Source: CAWAYR01 sp050250875
Lineage (GTDB): Bacteria > Acidobacteriota > Vicinamibacteria > Vicinamibacterales > UBA2999
Length of the DNA stretch: 64,000 nt
Assembly: GCA_050250875.1 (NCBI GenBank)
Contig: JBFWNV010000005.1
Location: 1-64,000 of the forward strand
Reading direction: 5' to 3'
Shown here: positions 60,379 to 64,000 of the stretch, in pieces
How positions within the stretch are numbered: the stretch's first letter is position 1
How the letters are laid out: each line of letters begins with the position of its first letter
The notes under the pieces: generated by a model
Told to the model about the DNA's origin: nothing
Databases searched by the model: none
The model's input: the letters and a program-made list of their open reading frames with translations, nothing else
Translations under genes and position numbers: made by a program

Positions 60379-61511
60379 GAGGCCTCCGGGTGCTGCAGCG
60401 CGCGGGCGAGTGCGTCGAGGAATCGGGCGCCGAGGTGGCCATCGGTGGCGCGGTGGTCGGCGGCCAGCGACGCCGTGACGACGGGCCGGGCGCCGACCAT
60501 GCCGTGCTCGGCCCATGGCTGCTCGACGACCCGCCCCAGCCCGACCAGCGCCACCTGGGGCGGATAGATCACGCCCAGCACCGACTCCACGCCGAGATCG
60601 CCGAGGCTGGTGACCGTGATCGTCGCGTCGGTCAGCTCGGAGCTGCGCAGCCGCCCGGCGCGGGCGCGCGGAATCAGGTCGCGCAGCGCGGCCATCACCT
60701 CGTCGCACGACTTCCGGTCGACGTCCGGAATCGCCGGGGCCACCAGGCCGCCGCCCTTGAGGGCCACCGCGAAGCCGAGGTTGACGCGATCGGCCACCAC
60801 GTGGCGGTCGTCGATCCAGTAGCCGTTCAGCGCCGGCACCTCGCCGAGCGCGCGCGCCGTCGCCTTGAGCAGCACCACCACCGGCAGGAGCCGCTCGGCG
60901 ATCGGCCGCCGCGCGTTCTCGGCCTGCAGCCACGCGAGCGCCGCGCTCATGTCGATCCGCGTCTGCAGGTAGTAATGCGGGATCTCCCGCTTCGACTTCG
61001 CCATGGCCGCGGCGATCGCCCGCCGCATCGGCGCCAGCGGCCGCTCGTCGGCGGCAGCCGCAGGCGGGCCGGCCGGTGGGGCGGCCGGTGCCGCGGCGGC
61101 GCGATCGACGTCTTCGGCCTGGATGGCGCCGCCCGGTCCGCTGCCGTGGACGCGATCGAGATCCACGCCGAGCGCCGCAGCCCGCGCCCGCGCCAGCGGC
61201 GAGACCCGCCGCGGCCGCGGTGCCGTCGCTGCGGGCACGGGCTGCGGCGGCGCGGGCCGCGGGGCCTCCGGCTCGCCGTCCGCATCGATCGTCGCCAGCC
61301 GTGCGCCGACGGGTACCTTGGTGCCCGGCGCCACGTCGAGGGTCGCGACGACGCCCGGCTGGAAGCACTCCACGTCGATGACGCCCTTCTCGGTCTCCAC
61401 CTCGGCCACGACGTCGCCGCGGCGCACCCGCTGGCCGGGCACGACGTGCCACTTGACCAGCGTGGCCGCCTGCATGTCGGCGCCGAGGCTCGGCATCACG
61501 AAGTCAGGCAT
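60375..61511 (-). CDS. 2-oxoacid dehydrogenase E2 (dihydrolipoamide acyltransferase)
   Basis: 378 residues. One lipoyl domain with Lys42 (VETEKGVIDVE); an E3/E1-binding domain (VSPLARARAAALGVDLDRV, about 105-140) flanked by Ala/Pro-rich linkers; and the catalytic core (about 155-378) with the family His353 and Asp357 in ADHRATDGHLG. It transfers the acyl group from lipoamide to CoA. It overlaps E1beta by eight bases and the ACP gene by four. No E3 (lipoamide dehydrogenase) gene is within the visible part, so E3 must be shared or encoded elsewhere. Confidence 0.88.
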   Translation of the reverse strand: MPDFVMPSLGADMQAATLVKWHVVPGQRVRRGDVVAEVETEKGVIDVECFQPGVVATLDVAPGTKVPVGARLATIDADGEPEAPRPAPPQPVPAATAPRPRRVSPLARARAAALGVDLDRVHGSGPGGAIQAEDVDRAAAAPAAPPAGPPAAAADERPLAPMRRAIAAAMAKSKREIPHYYLQTRIDMSAALAWLQAENARRPIAERLLPVVVLLKATARALGEVPALNGYWIDDRHVVADRVNLGFAVALKGGGLVAPAIPDVDRKSCDEVMAALRDLIPRARAGRLRSSELTDATITVTSLGDLGVESVLGVIYPPQVALVGLGRVVEQPWAEHGMVGARPVVTASLAADHRATDGHLGARFLDALARALQHPEAS

Positions 61512-62505
61512 GCGGCGTCACCAGGTCGCGGGCCGCGGCGGCGATGGTCGCCGCCTGCGGCAGGGCGGCGTCCTCGAGATGGCGCGCGTAGGGAATGGGC
61601 ACTTCCGCCGTGCACAGCCGCGCCACCGGCCGATCCAGCTCGTAGAACATCCGCTCGTGGATGCGGGCGGCGATCTCGGCCGAGATGCTGCCGCTGCGCC
61701 AGCCTTCGTCGACGATCAGCACGCGGTGCGTGCGGGCGACCGAGGCGAGGATCGTCTCGTCGTCGAGCGGCCGCAGCACGCGCAGATCGACGACCTCGGC
61801 CTCGATGCCCTCGCGCGCCAGCGTCTCGGCGGCCGCCAGCGCCTTGTGCAGGCTGGCGCCGTAGGTGACCACGACCAGGTCGCGTCCCGGCCGCCGCACC
61901 GCCGCCCGCGCCAGGTCCACCGGGCCGGCGTCGGCCGCCAGCGGCCCTTCCATGTTGTAGAGCGTCTGGTTCTCGAAGATCAGCACTGGATCGGGCGACG
62001 CCAGCGCCGTGAGCAGCATGCCATAGCCGTCCTCGAGCGTCGCCGGCACGGCCACGGTGATCCCGGGGATGTGCGCATACCAGCCTTCGAGGCTGTGCGA
62101 GTGCTGGGCTGCCAGCTGCTTGCCGCCGCCGGTCGACATGCGGATCACGATCGGCACGTTGAACTGGCCGCCCGACATGTGCAGCAGGGAGGCGGCGGTG
62201 TTCATGATCTGGTCGAGGGCGAGCAGACTGAAATTGCAGGTCATGATCTCGACGATCGGCCGCAGCCCGCCGAGGGCGGCGCCGATGCCGGCGCCGACGA
62301 AGCCGGATTCCGACAGCGGCGTGTCGCGGATGCGCTCGGGGCCGAACTCGGCCAGCAGGCCGCGGCTCACCGCGAAGCAGCCGCCGTAGCGGCCGACGTC
62401 CTCGCCCATCAGGAACGCGCGCGGCTCCTGCTGCAGCGCGCGGCGCAGCCCCTCGCGGACCGCGTCGCGGTAGGTCACGGTGCGGACCTCGCCGGCCGGG
62501 GTCAT
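61504..62505 (-). CDS. 2-oxoacid dehydrogenase E1, beta subunit
   Basis: 333 residues of the transketolase-like pyrimidine and C-terminal domains (GEDVGRYGGCFAVSRGLL, DTPLSESGFVGAGIGAALGG, QHSHSLEGWYAHIPG). It forms a heterotetramer with the alpha subunit (62502) and decarboxylates a 2-oxoacid. Branched-chain versus pyruvate or acetoin specificity is not readable; the QSHSLE-type loop is shared by pyruvate and acetoin enzymes. ATG 62505 overlaps the alpha stop (ATGA). Confidence 0.88.
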   Translation of the reverse strand: MTPAGEVRTVTYRDAVREGLRRALQQEPRAFLMGEDVGRYGGCFAVSRGLLAEFGPERIRDTPLSESGFVGAGIGAALGGLRPIVEIMTCNFSLLALDQIMNTAASLLHMSGGQFNVPIVIRMSTGGGKQLAAQHSHSLEGWYAHIPGITVAVPATLEDGYGMLLTALASPDPVLIFENQTLYNMEGPLAADAGPVDLARAAVRRPGRDLVVVTYGASLHKALAAAETLAREGIEAEVVDLRVLRPLDDETILASVARTHRVLIVDEGWRSGSISAEIAARIHERMFYELDRPVARLCTAEVPIPYARHLEDAALPQAATIAAAARDLVTPHA

Positions 62506-63482
62506 GGCCGTCCTCCCTCGGAGTGGACGAAGCGCAGCAGGTCCTCGACCGGCTCCCACGTGCCGGCCTCGGCGAAGGCGACCGCCGCCTCCACCTCGGC
62601 GAGGGCCTCGCGCTCGGCGTCCTCGCCGTCCTGCGGCGTCAGGACGCCGGCCGCCTGCATCGCCGCGGCGAAGGTCGGGATGGGATCGCGCGTCTTCCAG
62701 AACGCGACCTCGTCTTTCGATCGGTACAGTTCGGCGTCGAACATCGAGTGGGCACGGAACCGGTAGGTGCGCGCCTCGAGCAGGAACGGCCGGCCCGCCC
62801 GCACGGCGGCCACGGCCGCCGCCGCCGCGTCGCTCACCGCCAGCACGTCCATCCCGTCGACCACCGCGCTGGCCACGGCGTAGGCCTCGGCCTTGCGCGC
62901 GATGTCGGGCATCGATTCGCTGATGCCGAGCGCCGTGCCCATGGCGTACAGGTTGTTCTCGCAGAGGAAGAGCACCGGCAGCTGCCACAGCGCCGCCAGG
63001 TTCATCGCCTCGTGGAACTCGCCTTCGGCGACCGCGCCCTCGCCGAAGAAACAGACCGTCACCCCGGCCCGCTGGAGCATCCGGTCGGCCAGCGCCAGGC
63101 CGGTGGCCAGCGGCAGCCCGCCGCCGACGATGGCGTTGCCGCCGTAGAAGCGGGTGGCCCGATCGAAGAGGTGCATCGAGCCGCCGCGGCCCCGCGCGCA
63201 GCCCTCGACCTTGCCGTACATCTCGGCCATGACCGCCCCGGCCGGAATGCCACGGGCGAGCGCGTGCCCATGCTCGCGGTACGTCGCCACCACCGCGTCG
63301 TCGGGCCGCAGGTGCTCGATCACGCCGGTGGCCACTGCCTCTTCGCCGATGTAGAGGTGCAGGAAGCCGCGGATCTTCTGTGCGCTGTAGAGCTCCACGC
63401 ACTTCTCCTCGAAGCGGCGGATGCGCACCATCGTGGCCAGCAGCCGGCGGGCGCGATCGCGGTCAGGAAGCGCTGTCGCCAT
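62502..63482 (-). CDS. 2-oxoacid dehydrogenase E1, alpha subunit
   Basis: 326 residues. Thiamine diphosphate-binding motif from G147-E-G149 to N176-N177 (GEGAVAEGEFHEAMNLAALW ... ENN), with GEG where GDG is the usual form; Glu can still bind Mg. Other hallmarks: RIRRFEEKCVELYSAQKIRGF, YREHGHALARG and RGGSMHLFD. Alpha subunit of an E1 of the pyruvate/acetoin/branched-chain type. ATG 63482 overlaps the stop of the acyl-CoA synthetase by one base. Confidence 0.88.
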   Translation of the reverse strand: MATALPDRDRARRLLATMVRIRRFEEKCVELYSAQKIRGFLHLYIGEEAVATGVIEHLRPDDAVVATYREHGHALARGIPAGAVMAEMYGKVEGCARGRGGSMHLFDRATRFYGGNAIVGGGLPLATGLALADRMLQRAGVTVCFFGEGAVAEGEFHEAMNLAALWQLPVLFLCENNLYAMGTALGISESMPDIARKAEAYAVASAVVDGMDVLAVSDAAAAAVAAVRAGRPFLLEARTYRFRAHSMFDAELYRSKDEVAFWKTRDPIPTFAAAMQAAGVLTPQDGEDAEREALAEVEAAVAFAEAGTWEPVEDLLRFVHSEGGRP

Positions 63483-64000
63483 CAGTCGTTCTCCAGCGTG
63501 GACACGTCGCCCTCGGGCAGGCCCAGGGCGCGCGCCTTGATCAGGCGGCGCATGATCTTGCCGCTGCGGGTCCTGGGCAGCCCGTCGACGAAGGCCAGAT
63601 CCTTCGGGGCCACGGCTGGACCGAGCCGCGTCCGCGCGAACCCGAGCAGCTCCAGTCGCAGCGCGTCATCCCCCGTCCGGCCGGCCTTGAGCACGACGAA
63701 CGCGTTCACCACCTCGCCGACGATCGGATCGGGCAGGCCGACGACGCCGGCCTCGGCGACCGCCGGGTGCGCCATCAACGCACTCTCGACCTCGAAGGGA
63801 CCGACCATGTGGCCCGAGGTCTTGATGATGTCGTCGGCGCGGCCGACGAACCAGAAGTAGCCGTCGGCGTCGCACGACGCCAGGTCGCCGCTCAGGTACC
63901 AGCCGTCGGCGAAGCACCTGGCATAGCGGGCCTCGTCGTGCAGATAGGCGCGGAACATCGACGGCCAGCCGGCCCTGAGCGCCAGCTCGCCCTCCACCCC
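63482..64000 (-). CDS. Acyl-CoA synthetase (AMP-forming), C-terminal part
   Basis: The gene enters from the right edge; 171 C-terminal residues are visible. YLSGDLASCDADGYFWFVGRAD is the adenylation-core end; DDIIKTSGHMVGPFEVES is the hinge and A8 motif; and PRTRSGKIMRRLIKA carries the A10 lysine. Features match the acetyl-CoA/medium-chain acyl-CoA synthetase group. First visible gene of the overlapping E1alpha-E1beta-E2-ACP operon, so it may charge an acid for the same pathway. Confidence 0.85.
   Translation of the reverse strand, partial: GVEGELALRAGWPSMFRAYLHDEARYARCFADGWYLSGDLASCDADGYFWFVGRADDIIKTSGHMVGPFEVESALMAHPAVAEAGVVGLPDPIVGEVVNAFVVLKAGRTGDDALRLELLGFARTRLGPAVAPKDLAFVDGLPRTRSGKIMRRLIKARALGLPEGDVSTLEND

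Noticed and set aside
62502..63482. GEG instead of GDG in the E1alpha thiamine site as a sign of inactivity
   Set aside because: The rest of the motif is intact and Glu can serve as the metal ligand; the change alone does not argue for loss of function.
1..64000. CRISPR arrays, tRNA, rRNA, insertion sequences, integrases
   Set aside because: No direct-repeat and spacer pattern, no cloverleaf, no rRNA segment and no transposase or integrase motif was found on either strand.

Overview
ORGANISM. The window is very GC-rich with strongly G/C-biased third codon positions. It holds three full orphan FtsX/MacB-type permeases (the 'acidobacterial duplicated orphan permease' type, one preceded by PadR), a TonB-dependent receptor with an N-terminal carboxypeptidase-regulatory-like domain, a DUF5916-type barrel protein and many secreted quinoproteins, cytochromes and amidohydrolases. 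Together these suggest a free-living, aerobic Acidobacteriota, probably Vicinamibacteria-like. This is inference; no rRNA or other marker gene is present. A run of exactly 100 N at 49181-49280 shows a scaffolded draft, so single-base frameshifts must be read with care. LAYOUT. 0.4-7.8 kb (+): secreted hydrolase, then a tight periplasmic redox operon (SoxC-like molybdoenzyme, SoxD-like cytochrome c, a frameshifted haem c/copper monooxygenase, an unknown secreted protein, a PQQ-type quinoprotein). 8-17 kb: EamA transporter, cupin, a quinoprotein fused to a degenerate metallo-beta-lactamase domain, orphan permease, thioredoxin 2, VOC protein, glutaryl-CoA-dehydrogenase-like enzyme. 17.4-32 kb: a block that looks less GC-extreme, with TetR, two haem c/copper monooxygenases, gamma-glutamyltransferase, a decayed DASS transporter, a secreted lipocalin-like protein, a DUF5916 protein, an amidohydrolase and a decayed TonB receptor. 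32-34.6 kb (-): a third monooxygenase with two secreted partners. 34.8-41.8 kb (+): amidase with an extra C-terminal domain, Omp85-like barrel plus unknown partner, serine hydrolase, ThpR. 41.9-49.6 kb: PadR plus orphan permease, MscS channel, Lgt, another orphan permease containing the gap. 49.8-53.8 kb (+): cupredoxin, porin-like protein and GGDEF-EAL operon. 53.8-60.1 kb: AlkD-like, SRPBCC-like, ankyrin, DinB and propeller-amidohydrolase genes. 60.1-64 kb (-): acyl-CoA synthetase, E1alpha, E1beta, E2 and acyl carrier protein, all overlapping. HOW IT FITS. Most products carry signal peptides, so the theme is periplasmic and outer-membrane oxidation and hydrolysis of organic compounds. The most striking recurrent unit is a secreted fusion of a one-haem cytochrome c with a peptidylglycine-monooxygenase-like copper domain. 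It occurs four times (one frameshifted), and three copies lie next to members of one or both of two small secreted families. A second theme is start signals: nine genes have a TANNNT -10-like hexamer 6-10 nt before the start codon and no clear Shine-Dalgarno, which suggests leaderless mRNAs, whereas genes of the 18-32 kb block mostly use ordinary ribosome sites.
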